A DNA stretch of 64,000 nt from JBGSIC01 sp041751875 (GTDB lineage: Bacteria > Bdellovibrionota > FAC87 > UBA2466 > JACKAF01): NCBI GenBank assembly GCA_041751875.1, contig JBGSIC010000014.1, positions 5,175 to 69,174 of the forward strand, in the 5' to 3' direction. The notes beneath the pieces were generated by a model. It was not told the DNA's origin. It searched no databases and was given only the letters and a program-made list of their open reading frames with translations. Below are positions 52,615 to 63,500 of this stretch, piece by piece; position 1 is the stretch's first letter; each line of letters begins with the position of its first letter. A program made the position numbers and the translations under genes.

Positions 52615-53772
52615 ATGCCAAGTACCAGCGCTTTTGTTGTTCACCGTTCTGAAGGATTTGCCCGAACGGGGTCGCTTACCCTTCATCGGGGAATCGTGGA
52701 AACCCCGGTCTTCATGCCCGTGGGGACCTGCGCTGCGGTAAAGACTTTGGGAGCGGAAGAACTCGCCCCCCTGGGATCTCAGATCATCCTCGGGAACACT
52801 TATCATTTGTACCTTCGCCCCGGCCTAGAGGTGTTGAGTCGGTTTGGAGGTCTTCACAATTTTATGGGTTGGTCAGGCCCCATCTTGACCGACAGTGGCG
52901 GCTTTCAGGTGTTTAGTCTCGCGAAACTTAAGAAGATATCCGACGAGGGCGCTCACTTTCAGTCGCACCTGAATGGAGACTCCCTCTTTCTTAGTCCTGA
53001 ACTTTCCGCGCAGATTCAACAAACCATAGGGTCCGACATCGCGATGGTCCTCGATGAATGCGTCGCACTCCCCAACACGGTAGAAAAACTGAAAGAAGCC
53101 GTCGACAGAAGTTACCTTTGGGCCCAACGTTTCTTGCAGGTTCCGCGATTGAAACACCAGAAGATTTTCGGCATCGTCCAGGGTGGCAATAATTTCAAGT
53201 TGCGTCGCGAAAGTCTTGCGGCCACCGTTTCTCTTCCGATTGACGGAGTGGCCGTGGGCGGACTCAGTGTGGGCGAACCTCACAGCGTGATGATCGAAGT
53301 ACTGGCCGAGTTGGCGCCAGCTCTTCCTGCTGCCCTTCCCCACTACCTAATGGGTGTCGGATCTCCCCTCGATCTTTTGGAAGCGGTTAACCTCGGTATC
53401 GATATGTTTGATTGTGTGTTGCCCACACGAAACGGTCGCAACGGCGGCTTCTTCACGGACCAGGGCCTTCTCAATATACGCAACAAAATCCACACTTTCG
53501 ATCAAAACCCCATCGACCCGGAATGTGGTTGTCCCTGCTGTTCCCGGTACACCCGGGGCTATCTCCGCCACCTCTTTATGACGAAAGAAATTCTTGGGTG
53601 CCGCCTTGCAACCCTGCATAATGTCTTCTATTATCATCGCCTCTTAGGAAGATTCCGTACGGCTTTACGCCAGGGAAAGTTCACTGAACTTTACGCGGAA
53701 CTCCGTCCGGTTCTCCGCGCAGGTTATGCGAAGGAAGATCAGGGTTTGGTTTCTAGTAGTGAGGAAGTTTAA
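52615..53772 (+). CDS. tgt: Queuine tRNA-ribosyltransferase
   Basis: Tgt exchanges guanine-34 for preQ1 in tRNAs with GUN anticodons. The 385-residue product has ILTDSGGFQVFSL, MVLDECV, FGIVQGGN, the nucleophile region FDCVLPTRNGRNG and the zinc site CGCPCCSRYTRGYLRHL. It is two bases upstream of yajC, the common tgt-yajC-secD-secF order. Other queuosine genes are not in the window. Confidence 0.97.
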   Translation: MPSTSAFVVHRSEGFARTGSLTLHRGIVETPVFMPVGTCAAVKTLGAEELAPLGSQIILGNTYHLYLRPGLEVLSRFGGLHNFMGWSGPILTDSGGFQVFSLAKLKKISDEGAHFQSHLNGDSLFLSPELSAQIQQTIGSDIAMVLDECVALPNTVEKLKEAVDRSYLWAQRFLQVPRLKHQKIFGIVQGGNNFKLRRESLAATVSLPIDGVAVGGLSVGEPHSVMIEVLAELAPALPAALPHYLMGVGSPLDLLEAVNLGIDMFDCVLPTRNGRNGGFFTDQGLLNIRNKIHTFDQNPIDPECGCPCCSRYTRGYLRHLFMTKEILGCRLATLHNVFYYHRLLGRFRTALRQGKFTELYAELRPVLRAGYAKEDQGLVSSSEEV

Positions 53773-53774
53773 AG

Positions 53775-54137
53775 ATGAGTAAATGGATCGCGATGGGTTT
53801 GCTGGGCATGAGTCGTTTAAGCTTGGCAGACGCCGCTCCCGCCGCATCAGGATTCCAACAGACGGTTGGACCGATGATCCCCATCCTTCTTATGTTTGCG
53901 ATTTTTTACTTTCTTCTGATTCGTCCCCAGCAGAAGAAGCAAAAATTGCATCAGCAGTTTTTACAGAACCTGAAAAAAGGGGAAATGGTCATTACCAACG
54001 GTGGAATCGTTGGTACGATCAAAAGTATCAGTGACCGTTTAGTTACGTTAGAAGTAGATAAAGACGTATGCATCAAGCTTTTAAGGGGTCAAATTCTTGA
54101 GAATGCGAACTCGCTTAAAGCAGCCGTGAAGGAATAA
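53775..54137 (+). CDS. yajC: Preprotein translocase subunit YajC
   Basis: YajC associates with SecDF in the inner membrane. The 120-residue product has one transmembrane segment (about 33-50, PILLMFAIFYFLLIRPQQKKQ) and the conserved MVITNGGIVGTI and VTLEVDKDVCIKL regions. The N-terminal 25 residues are longer and more hydrophobic than usual (MGLLGMSRLSLADAAPAA) and could be a cleavable signal. It sits between tgt and secD. Confidence 0.94.
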   Translation: MSKWIAMGLLGMSRLSLADAAPAASGFQQTVGPMIPILLMFAIFYFLLIRPQQKKQKLHQQFLQNLKKGEMVITNGGIVGTIKSISDRLVTLEVDKDVCIKLLRGQILENANSLKAAVKE

Positions 54138-54143
54138 GCAACG

Positions 54144-55907
54144 ATGAAGGGTCTCACCTGGCGGGTTTTTGTAGTCCTGGGGTCTATTCTTTTTTCCCTC
54201 TACCTTTTAGTTCCCACTTATCTTCGCTATGGGTTTGGCATAACGGTTCCCAAAGTCGTTCGAGCAGACGATCCATGGTACTTCCATATCATTCCTTCTG
54301 AAGTGGTTCGCCTCGGTCTTGATCTCCGCGGTGGCGTCCATCTTTCCCTTGGCATTGATTTCAACGAAGTTGGCAAAGACGCGGTGATGAAATTTCGCGC
54401 TCAGCTGGAAGACATGCTCAAAGAAGAGAAAGTTGAAGGCGTAACGACAAAAGTGACGCTTCAGGATACCGTGCAGATCGACTTTCCCAACGACGCGACC
54501 TGGGAAAAAGTCGATGACATCTTAGGCAAACAATTTGGACAGCAAGTTGATTTTGTTAACCAGGGCGCCAATTCCGCAAATATTCGCTTGAGCGCCATGG
54601 AAATCCAGCGGGTCAATGAACGTGCTCTTGACCAAGCCCTTGAAACCCTTCGCAATCGTATTGACGAATTTGGCATCGCGGAACCCATTCTCCAGAGGCA
54701 GGGTGACGATAAACTTCTGGTGCAGTTTCCTGGCATGAAGGAAATCGGTCGCTTAAAAGAAATCATATCCCGAACAGCAAAGCTTTCTTTCCAAATGGAA
54801 CGGAGCGGTCCCGAGGAGCCAGGCGGCCCTCCCCCGGCTTCACAACTTGATACTTGGGTAGCTGACTACTTGAGAGCAAAAAAGCTGGATCTTTCCGCTA
54901 CCAATCCTATTGCTTCGCACACGAATGATCTCAATACTTTCCTGGCGAGCAAACTTCCCGAAGGGACCGAGATTCGCTTTAAGAAGCAAATTGATATCAA
55001 CACGCGTGAGGCGAATTACATTCCTTATCTCGTTGATCGCGAGCCCATTTTGACTGGTGATGAGCTGGACGATGCCTTCTACTCGTTCAATCAGCAGAAC
55101 AATGAGCCGATGGTTAACTTTGTTTTGAGTCCCACGGCTGCTTCCAAGTTTGAGACTGCCACCGGTAATAACATCGGTCGGTACATGGCGATTATCCTCG
55201 ATAATAACGTACACTCCGCTCCTCGTATCAACTCTCGTATCCCAGGTGGACGTGGCGTCATTGAAATGGGTGGTGGCGCCGGACGCCAGCAAGATCAAAT
55301 TTTAAACGATGCGAAAGACACCGCGCTCGTGCTTCGCTCAGGCGCTCTACCGGCGAAACTGATTTTCCTGGAAGAACGCGTGATTGGTCCTTCGCTTGGC
55401 GCGGACTCCATCCGCGCGGGAACCATTTCACTGGCGGTCGGCCTAGCCTGCGTCTTTATTTTTATCTCCTTTTACTATCGCCTCTCGGGCTTGGTGGCGG
55501 TGTTTGCCCTTAGCTTGAACGGCCTATTTATCTTGGCCTGCTTGGCTGCCTTTGAGGGCACGCTCTCCCTTCCTGGCTTAGCCGGTATTACGCTGACACT
55601 AGGCATGGCGGTTGACTCGAGTGTTCTCATTTTCGAACACATGCGCGAAGAGCTTCGGGCAGGAAAAAGTGCGGCGCTGTCTATCGCGGAAGGTTACAGC
55701 CGTGCCTTTACCGCGATTTTTGACGCCAACTTGACCACAATCATCGCCGGTCTTGTCCTCTTAAGTTTCGGTTACGGCCCCATCAAAGGATTTGCTGTAA
55801 CGCTTTTGATTGGTTTGGTCTGCTCCATGTACACTGCTGTCTTCGTGACCCGTGTGGTGTTCGACTACTTTATTGTGGCAAAAGGCAAAAAAACGGTGAG
55901 CATCTGA
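54144..55907 (+). CDS. secD: Protein translocase subunit SecD
   Basis: SecD with SecF uses the proton motive force to pull exported proteins through SecYEG. The 587-residue product has TM1, the P1 periplasmic domain with LGLDLRGGVHLSLGID and ALETLRNRIDEFGIAEP. The RND-type membrane part shows GALPAKLIFLEERVIGPSLG, GITLTLGMAVDSSVLIFEHM and FDANLTTIIAGLVLLSFG. It is six bases after yajC and eight before secF. Confidence 0.97.
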   Translation: MKGLTWRVFVVLGSILFSLYLLVPTYLRYGFGITVPKVVRADDPWYFHIIPSEVVRLGLDLRGGVHLSLGIDFNEVGKDAVMKFRAQLEDMLKEEKVEGVTTKVTLQDTVQIDFPNDATWEKVDDILGKQFGQQVDFVNQGANSANIRLSAMEIQRVNERALDQALETLRNRIDEFGIAEPILQRQGDDKLLVQFPGMKEIGRLKEIISRTAKLSFQMERSGPEEPGGPPPASQLDTWVADYLRAKKLDLSATNPIASHTNDLNTFLASKLPEGTEIRFKKQIDINTREANYIPYLVDREPILTGDELDDAFYSFNQQNNEPMVNFVLSPTAASKFETATGNNIGRYMAIILDNNVHSAPRINSRIPGGRGVIEMGGGAGRQQDQILNDAKDTALVLRSGALPAKLIFLEERVIGPSLGADSIRAGTISLAVGLACVFIFISFYYRLSGLVAVFALSLNGLFILACLAAFEGTLSLPGLAGITLTLGMAVDSSVLIFEHMREELRAGKSAALSIAEGYSRAFTAIFDANLTTIIAGLVLLSFGYGPIKGFAVTLLIGLVCSMYTAVFVTRVVFDYFIVAKGKKTVSI

Positions 55908-55914
55908 GGCACGC

Positions 55915-56826
55915 ATGAAAATGTTTCAACTAGTCAGTCCCAATCTCAACGTAAATTGGCTCAAGTGGTCGCGGCCTTTTTTGCTCCTATCTTTGTTAGC
56001 CCTTTCCCTTTCCATTTATCTCGTTCTTACGAAGGGCTTTAACTTCGGCATCGATTTTACCGGCGGCACGGTGGCCCAAATCATCTTTGCCGAGCCCAAA
56101 ACAGCTGAAGAAGTTCGCAAATTGGTAAACGAACTCGGAGACGAAGGGGCCTCTGTGGTCGCCATGGGCGATGAAAGCCGCGAGTATCTCATTACGAGCC
56201 GCACCCAGGTGGATGAATCGAAAACCAACAAATTGGTAGATAACCTGTTGGCGAAAGTCGGCAAGGACAAGGTCGAAATCGAACGGGTAGACGTTGTTGG
56301 CCCCAAAGTGGGGGCGGAACTCAAATGGAGCGCGTTGAAAGCGCTTTTTTACTCCATCATTTTGATCATGGTCTACATCTGGTTCCGTTTCGATTTTAAG
56401 TTCGCACCTGGAGCGACCGCCGCGATGGTGCACGATTTGATCATCATGTGCGGGGTCTACGTGCTTTCCGGCAGGGAGTTTACGATTGCTTCAGTCGCTG
56501 CGTTGCTCACAATTGCAGGCTACAGCGTGAACGACACGATCGTGATTTACGATCGTGCCCGCGAACTCTTTAAAGCGGGCGGAGACAATCTGCCCGTCGG
56601 CCCAACCATTAACAAAGCGCTGAACCAGACTTTCTCACGAACCATCTTAACCAGTCTTTTAACTTTCCTCTCCATCGTCGGACTGCTCCTTTATACGGAG
56701 GGTGAGATCCAAAGTTTCGCTTTTGCTCTGGCGATCGGAATCATAGTGGGTTGCTATTCCACTATTTTCATCGCGGCTCCCTTTACCATCTTCATTGATA
56801 AATTGGCCACGAAGCGCGCTAAATAA
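55915..56826 (+). CDS. secF: Protein translocase subunit SecF
   Basis: SecF is the partner of SecD. The 303-residue product has six predicted membrane helices and the motifs GFNFGIDFTGGTVAQI, VGPKVGAELKWSALKA, AALLTIAGYSVNDTIVIYDR and LNQTFSRTILTSLLTF. Its stop codon overlaps the asnS start by one base (TAATG). Confidence 0.97.
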   Translation: MKMFQLVSPNLNVNWLKWSRPFLLLSLLALSLSIYLVLTKGFNFGIDFTGGTVAQIIFAEPKTAEEVRKLVNELGDEGASVVAMGDESREYLITSRTQVDESKTNKLVDNLLAKVGKDKVEIERVDVVGPKVGAELKWSALKALFYSIILIMVYIWFRFDFKFAPGATAAMVHDLIIMCGVYVLSGREFTIASVAALLTIAGYSVNDTIVIYDRARELFKAGGDNLPVGPTINKALNQTFSRTILTSLLTFLSIVGLLLYTEGEIQSFAFALAIGIIVGCYSTIFIAAPFTIFIDKLATKRAK

Positions 56827-58121
56827 TGTCGTCTTTCACTCGCATCCAAGATTTACACCGTTTCGTTGGAGAAACGGTGTCTCTTCGCGGGTGGGTTTAC
56901 AACACACGCAGTTCCGGAAAAGTAAAATTTCTTCTCTTTAGAGACGGGTCGGGTATTGTCCAGTGCGTGTTGGTTGCGGGCCAAGTTCCCGAAGCCACGC
57001 TCGCCGCTTTCGAGAAGCTCACTCAGGAGTCCTCTCTCACTCTTACGGGGAAAGTGAAAGCGGATAAGCGGTCTCCCATTGGAGTAGAGCTCGATGTCAT
57101 CGACCTCCAGCCCATTCATATTTCTCCCGAATATCCCATTGGGAATAAAGAACACGGTATCGACTTTCTTCTCTCTCAGCGCCACCTTTGGCTTCGTAGC
57201 AAGCGGCCGCACGCGATCTTAAGAATTCGTGATAGCTTTATTCGCGCCATTCGCGACTTCTTTTTTCAGGAAGGTTTTGTCTTGGTCGATGCGCCGATCT
57301 TCACACCCGCCGCATGCGAGGGGACTTCCACACTGTTTGAAACGGACTACTTTGGAACCAAAGCCTATCTCACTCAGAGCGGCCAGCTATACGCGGAGGC
57401 CGCAGCAATGGCTTTGGGCAAGGTCTACACCTTTGGTCCCACATTCCGGGCGGAAAAAAGTAAGACTCGGCGTCACCTCACTGAATTTTGGATGGTCGAA
57501 CCTGAAGCGGCGTTTTTTGATTTAAACGACGACATGGCCCTGGCCGAGCGTTTCTTGGAATTTACGATTCAACGCACCCTGAAAGAATGCGAAGTCGAGT
57601 TTAAAACACTCGAGCGTAACACCAGCCTTCTGGAACAAGTGAAGGCTCCTTTCCCGCGTCTTCCCTATCGCGAAGCGATTGATTTACTTAAGGGCAAAGG
57701 GGTTTCGGTAAACTTTGGAGACGATTTTGGCGCGCCAGAAGAAACGATTATTGGAGAACATTTCAACAAACCAGTGATCATCCACCGTTACCCCGCCAAG
57801 ATCAAAGCGTTCTACATGAAACGCGACCCCGAGGATGCCGAAGTGGCGTTAGCGATGGATTGCATCGCACCGGAAGGCTACGGCGAGATTATCGGGGGTT
57901 CGCAAAGAGAAGACGACTACGACACCCTTGCTGCTCGCATTGCGGAACACAACCTCCCGCGGGAAGCATTCGAATGGTATCTCGACCTGCGCAAGTACGG
58001 TTCGGTGCCGCACGCCGGATTCGGTCTTGGGCTCGAACGTACCCTTTCCTGGTTGTGTGGACTCGATCACTTACGAGAAACCGCCGCCTTCCCCCGCATG
58101 ATTCACCGGCTCGCCCCCTAG
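56826..58121 (+). CDS. asnS: Asparagine-tRNA ligase
   Basis: The 431-residue class IIb synthetase has an N-terminal OB fold (VSLRGWVYNTRSSGKVKFLL). Catalytic motifs include FRAEKSKTRRHLTEFWMVEP (motif 2) and GFGLGLERTLSWLCGL (motif 3). The AsnRS-type segments LTQSGQLYAEAAAMALGKVY and EIIGGSQREDDYD distinguish it from AspRS. Length is near-normal for a bacterial AsnRS. It ends the tgt-yajC-secDF-asnS operon. Confidence 0.95.
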   Translation: MSSFTRIQDLHRFVGETVSLRGWVYNTRSSGKVKFLLFRDGSGIVQCVLVAGQVPEATLAAFEKLTQESSLTLTGKVKADKRSPIGVELDVIDLQPIHISPEYPIGNKEHGIDFLLSQRHLWLRSKRPHAILRIRDSFIRAIRDFFFQEGFVLVDAPIFTPAACEGTSTLFETDYFGTKAYLTQSGQLYAEAAAMALGKVYTFGPTFRAEKSKTRRHLTEFWMVEPEAAFFDLNDDMALAERFLEFTIQRTLKECEVEFKTLERNTSLLEQVKAPFPRLPYREAIDLLKGKGVSVNFGDDFGAPEETIIGEHFNKPVIIHRYPAKIKAFYMKRDPEDAEVALAMDCIAPEGYGEIIGGSQREDDYDTLAARIAEHNLPREAFEWYLDLRKYGSVPHAGFGLGLERTLSWLCGLDHLRETAAFPRMIHRLAP

Positions 58122-58237
58122 ACATAAACGCTTCAAATCCTTACGGAAAATGACGCACCGCTGATGCGCACGCTCCCAACCCGCTCTCCTGGCGTATTTC
58201 CAGTGAATATGCTAAAGGTAGCCCGAGGTAAGACGCT

Positions 58238-58876
58238 ATGCAGAAGCACTTTCTAGGCTCCTTGTTGGTAGGGGCGCTTTTTCTTTCATCTCTTCTTCTC
58301 GTTTTTCCCGCTTATGGCGCCGAAATCGAACTCGAATGCAAAAACACCGACTTTGCGAGAGATCCGGGGGACGGGACTCGCAGTGCTTACAAAGACACGG
58401 CGAAGCTCGATCGACGAATTCTGAATTGGCTGGTTTCAGAGAAGAAACGGCAGAACACGCAGACTGTGCGGGTAGGATTTTGCCAAATCGTCCAGCCCTA
58501 TCCTGAGCGCAATAGCACACCTGACGGTTACCGAACGGTAACCATGTACGACGAATTTTTTGATGAAGTGAAAAACGAATTTGTCCGTCACGGAATGAAG
58601 TTTGTTTATTTTGAAAAGCAAGTTCAACGCGACGGCCGCTTGGTGCCAGTGAGAACGGTCGAAGCGTTTGCCGATTGTTCCTCGATTGAGGCCTGTGTGC
58701 GCATGGGGATCTACGCCCGTGCTCCAATGCCTGCACGTGCCGCAGATGGGCGCACAAACCTCCAACCCCTTCCGGGTCCGGCACCGGAGGAGGACAAAGA
58801 TTCTTTGCGTCGTCCTTTAGTTCCTGTTCCCTCCAGAGTACCCACCCTTGCTGCTCCCGTTGGAGGTAACCGATGA
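58238..58876 (+). CDS. Exported protein of unknown function
   Basis: The 212-residue product has a signal peptide (MQKHFLGSLLVGALFLSSLL, cleavage near AYG|AE) and a soluble domain to about residue 160. That domain has four cysteines (ECKNT, GFCQIV, FADCSSIEACV), likely paired after export. A Pro/Arg-rich tail follows (about 165-212). It overlaps the next secreted-protein gene by four bases. I recognise no family. Confidence 0.78.
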   Translation: MQKHFLGSLLVGALFLSSLLLVFPAYGAEIELECKNTDFARDPGDGTRSAYKDTAKLDRRILNWLVSEKKRQNTQTVRVGFCQIVQPYPERNSTPDGYRTVTMYDEFFDEVKNEFVRHGMKFVYFEKQVQRDGRLVPVRTVEAFADCSSIEACVRMGIYARAPMPARAADGRTNLQPLPGPAPEEDKDSLRRPLVPVPSRVPTLAAPVGGNR

Positions 58877-59493
58877 TAAACTTATTCCGCGTGGCTACCC
58901 TTGCCATGTTCCTTGGCGCCTCGGTGGTGCAGGCCTACACACCCCCGCGCATGAAAACGATTTCCTGCAATGACTACAAATTTACGGAACGCGTTTGGCA
59001 TGACTTGACCGCGCAAGAACCGCGGCTCCGTGATCACTTGGTTGGTATCCAACGCCAGGCCCCCGGCCCTGATCCGAAAATCGTAAAAATGCGGCACTGC
59101 CGAGTGAGCGTTCCCGTTAATGATCGGGGTGAAGAAATAGCGGGCGAGCGCATCGCCTATATGGATAAAACCTGGGATGTGAAATACACAGACGGGCGAG
59201 TCGACACGTACCACTCCGGTTTGAAAATTATTTACAATGAATCGACTTCGTCGCTGAGGACTTACAAACAAACGGACAATGTACTTACCGTGATCGGATA
59301 CGATGCGTGCGGCATTCCGATTGTCACTTCCAGCGGAAGCGGAAACTGGGTTTCCGTGCCCTCTTCAACGCGTAAAGTTTACGGCTTCACCGTCTGCGGT
59401 GGCGGAATTTCCTGCGAGGAACTCGGCATACCTCTGTATGACACACCAACCTCTGGTGAGGAAGTTCCTGAGCTTATTTTTGGCGCTCGCTAG
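58873..59493 (+). CDS. Exported Cys-containing protein of unknown function
   Basis: The 206-residue product has a signal peptide (MINLFRVATLAMFLGASVVQA|YT) and a mature domain with five cysteines (ISCND, MRHCRV, GYDACG, FTVCGGGISCEE). It is mostly beta strands with aromatic residues. The ATG overlaps the stop of the previous exported protein, so the two are translationally coupled and probably function together outside the cytoplasm. No family is recognised. Confidence 0.78.
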   Translation: MINLFRVATLAMFLGASVVQAYTPPRMKTISCNDYKFTERVWHDLTAQEPRLRDHLVGIQRQAPGPDPKIVKMRHCRVSVPVNDRGEEIAGERIAYMDKTWDVKYTDGRVDTYHSGLKIIYNESTSSLRTYKQTDNVLTVIGYDACGIPIVTSSGSGNWVSVPSSTRKVYGFTVCGGGISCEELGIPLYDTPTSGEEVPELIFGAR

Positions 59494-59678
59494 GTACCCG
59501 TTCAATCCAATCCCCATTCCTTTTTCTCTCCGGCCTTCGTACGTCTGACTTTGACGTGGCACACCATTTTTTGTTGCTTTCATTTCGGAACAATGCGTTA
59601 TTGAAAGAAAGGGCGGGGTTGGGGCACATTCGACTAGGCAAACCAGCCTCTCCCATACCGTAAAACAAGGGGAACATT

Positions 59679-60341
59679 ATGAAACTCATGGTGCATTTGT
59701 GGTTGGTTGCCATTCTTTCCGTCTCGGCTTTCGCACAGGAAGAAGAACCAAAGTTTGAGGACCTCAGCGAAGAAGAGCAGGCACAAGTTCAGGCCGCAAT
59801 TGGGGAAGCGTTAAAAGAAGCGGAATCAGCGCCCATCCTTCTTGCGCAGAAGTCGATCGGTGGCTTGGGAGAACGGGAAGATCACACGAACCCGGCATCC
59901 ATGTGCGTTTTGATGGATACCAAACATGTGATGGCCAATATTTCTACTGACGAAGAAGGCTACGAGAAGACACAGTCTCGCATCAAAGATGTGAAATGGG
60001 CCGAGCTAAACGACATCAAAGACAACATCGAAAAGGCCGCGAAAGAAGAGCTAAAGACGGTTGCTGTTCATAAAAAGCTTGCCGAGCCCACGGTGACCTA
60101 CCGAGTGATCGTATACCAAAAGTTCAAAGCCAAAGTTGGAGACAAAGAATTCGAGATGGCAAAGCCGGAAGAAGTGATTCTTTATCAACTAGCTGAAAAA
60201 GAACAAAAGCGCGAAGGCGAAGCCACGGACTGGCTCATTGAATATATCGATGAAAAATGCCCGAACGAAAAGCCTTACGAGGAGCTGGTAGCTTCGAGTG
60301 AACGGGAGCTCGAAGTTCCTGTGGAAGAAGAAAAAGAATAG
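59679..60341 (+). CDS. Exported acidic helical protein of unknown function
   Basis: The 220-residue product has a signal peptide (MKLMVHLWLVAILSVSAFA|QE) with a good RBS AAGGGGAAC. The mature protein is strongly Glu/Lys-rich, mostly helical, with two cysteines (MCVLMD and EKCPNE). It ends in an acidic tail. A hairpin (60366-60396, GCCGCGGT/ACCGCGGC) follows the stop. No family is recognised. Confidence 0.76.
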   Translation: MKLMVHLWLVAILSVSAFAQEEEPKFEDLSEEEQAQVQAAIGEALKEAESAPILLAQKSIGGLGEREDHTNPASMCVLMDTKHVMANISTDEEGYEKTQSRIKDVKWAELNDIKDNIEKAAKEELKTVAVHKKLAEPTVTYRVIVYQKFKAKVGDKEFEMAKPEEVILYQLAEKEQKREGEATDWLIEYIDEKCPNEKPYEELVASSERELEVPVEEEKE

Positions 60342-60578
60342 CTTAGAAGCAGAATTGACCTAGATGCCGCGGTGGGCCATCTCGACCTACCGCGGCCTCT
60401 GACTCCGCCGCCAGCCTCGGCCAGCTAGCGCCCTGTGTCGTTTCTTAACCCCCGTCAACACTATCTTTCCCCAAGCGTTTTAGCCCGTCCGCACTCTGCC
60501 GATACAATATAGAATATATTTAGGGTTCACGGCCTTTCACGCTCGGGTTTCACCACCCGACTCGGCAAATGGGGTTCT

Positions 60579-63500
60579 ATGCTCCGACATGGGTTGCTTT
60601 TAGCGGTGGGAATTTTTGCGTCTTGGGTTGCTCCTTCCTATGGGGCTTGCGCAGCCAAGTTTAAACAAGACGCCTTCGAGTTTTCCCTCGAGGCAAATGA
60701 AACGTTTACTCAGTCGCTTCGTGCGCTCTTGGTAGATCCTCTCCCCTCTACTACCCTGAACTTTCAGTTTATCGCCTCACAGGCACCTCCTCCGTGGGCA
60801 AACCTGGAAGGGGGGCAGAATCAAGAACAGCTACGAGCGCTACCTCCTGCTAGTGCAGCCGGTCTCCACCAGACCACCATGTTTGTAAGCTGCGGTGAGG
60901 ACGCCGGGGGCGCAACCGCCATTTCCTTGCGCGTTAAGATATCGCCCAAGTGGACCTCACCCGAACTCGTTATCGCCGCTACGGAAGATGCTCCCTACAC
61001 GCTCGATTTGAAATCCATGGTCACCTCTTTGGGTGATCCCAGCAAACTCGTTTTTTCCGCGTCGAACCTTTCCTCGCGCGCGCCTTGGTTGAGTTTAAAC
61101 GGGAGTGTTTTATCGGGAACCCCTCGCCGTATTAACGTAAATACGTTTAGCGGGATCACGCTGACGGTCTCCGATCCTTCAGGGGGATCGTCTTCCATCC
61201 CCGCCCGGGGCGAAGTGGTTAAGGTCACTCGCCCACCCAAATGGGCGAGCAATCCCATTATTTTGAGCGATGGTGAAGAGGGCTCAGCGTATAACCAGCC
61301 AACTCGCCTTTTTGTCAGTCACACGGAACCTGAAGCGGGCAACCTCTATCCGCTGCGATTTCAGATCACCGAAAGCAACCGAACCTGGGTAAAAATTGAT
61401 CCGACCTCAGGAGTCATTTCGGGCAGCCCGAGTTTTAGCGATTCCGGCAGCGTAAGCCTGAAAGTAAAAGTGTCTTTCACGGAAGCGCAAAAAGAATACT
61501 CGGATACCACCACCTTTCAGTTCGTCGTAAAAAATAAAAACCGCGCTCCTCAGTGGACCGAGGCACCGGTGTTTACGGCAACCGAAGATACCCCCTTTCA
61601 AGCAGATTTAAGTCCGTTTGCCCAAGATGGCGATGTGGCTGAAGGCGATACGCTACGCTTTGAGATTACCGTGTCGCCCAATCCGGCCTGGGCTTCTCTT
61701 ACCCAAAACGGAAAACTTTTTCGCGGTACTCCGTCACAGAATGAAGTGGGTCCGAACATTTTCCGCGTGAAAGTGACCGATGCCGCGGGCCTTTCGAGTG
61801 AAACTCAAGTTACGGTTAATGTGCAGCCCGCAAATGATCCGCCGGTCTGGTCACAAGCCACAATCGTTTTGCCGGATGCCATCGTAGGAAAACCCTACGC
61901 CCAAAGCATCGCAGGTTTTGCGAGTGACCCTGACAATAGCGTGGCGGAACTTCGTTTTTCAAAAGTAAATCCGAACGACGCCCCGTGGTCGATTCTAGAT
62001 GCCTCAGGACAACTGACCGGTACACCCAAGAAAACCGAAGAAGGAAACTACCAGTTCTCCGCACGCGTACAGGATCCGGGTGGACTCTCCGCGACCGTGA
62101 CAGTGATTGTAAAAGTGGTGTTTATCAACACACCCCCAGAATGGGCCGCGCCTCCTACCTTCAACGCGCAAGAAGATACCCCGTTTAATACCGACCTGAG
62201 CACTTTTGTCTCCGATCCCGATCTGAATCAAGGAGATACGCTACGCTTTGAAGTCACAAGCTCTCCGACGGGAAATACATGGGCAAAGATTTCTACTGAT
62301 GGCAAAACCTTCGGCGGTACGCCAGAGCAAAAAGACGTCGGTGCGAACGAGTTTGTCGTAAAAGTCAGCGATGCGTTCGGGGGCTCTGTTTCCCAAACCA
62401 TCAATGTGCAGGTGACACCAGTAAACGATGCACCGAGATGGAAAAACGATCCTATTCGCTTACCTGATGCGATCATCGCGAAAGATTATAATCAAAATCT
62501 TTCTCAGTTCGCAGAAGACGTGGACAACACGCTAGCGGAACTCACGTTCGAAAAAACGGGGACAGGAGCCGATTGGGTGAACGTTTCCCTACAAGGGAGC
62601 GTTACAGGGATTCCCCAAAAAGCGCATGAGGGGTTAAACACCTTCCAGGCGAGAGTGACCGATCCGGCGGGTCTTTCAGCGATCGCCACCGTCGAAATCA
62701 ATGTACGTTTTGTAAACACGCCTCCTACGTGGGATCCGATCCCGCAGTTCACCGCCACGGAAGATATTCTGTTTGAAGGCGACGTAAAACCCTTTGCAAA
62801 AGATCCAGATACCACTCAGGGCGATATTCTGAAATTTTCCTTGGTGCAACAAACACCGTCCTGGCTTTCCGTAAATGAAACCTCAGGAAAACTTTCAGGA
62901 ACGCCGCTACAAGCCCACGTCGGCTTGCAATCCTTTAAGGTGCGAGTAACCGACAATTTTGGCGGAAGTGCGGACACCAACTTCACGATTTTGGTCGGCG
63001 CCACGAACGACGCCCCGAACTGGAAACAAGATCCGATCATTCTTCCTAACGGTAACGTCGGCACTCCCTATACTCAGGACCTCAAGCCGTTTGTGGAGGA
63101 CGTGGATAACGCGCTTAGCGAACTTAAGTTTGAAAAGGTAGGACAAGACACGCCGTGGATAACCGTAAGTCCTCAAGGCGTGGTCAGCGGAACCCCGCTA
63201 AAAGTCCACGAAGGTCCGAATGCATTCCAAGTAAAAGTTACCGATCCAGGAAACCTAAGTGATACGGCGACGGTTCAGATTACCATTGCCGAGCCTAAGT
63301 TCCCGCCCTCCTGGACACTGAATCCAATTCCTCTTGGCAATATTGCCGTAGGAAAACTTTTCAACTTCGACCTGAAGCCTTTTTTGACAGACGGAGACAC
63401 TCCAAAAGAACAACTGGTTTGTTCGAAGAAAGCCGGCGCCCTTCCCGCTTGGCTCGAAGTGAAATCCGATTGCACCGTGACGGGAACACCTCAAGTGGCC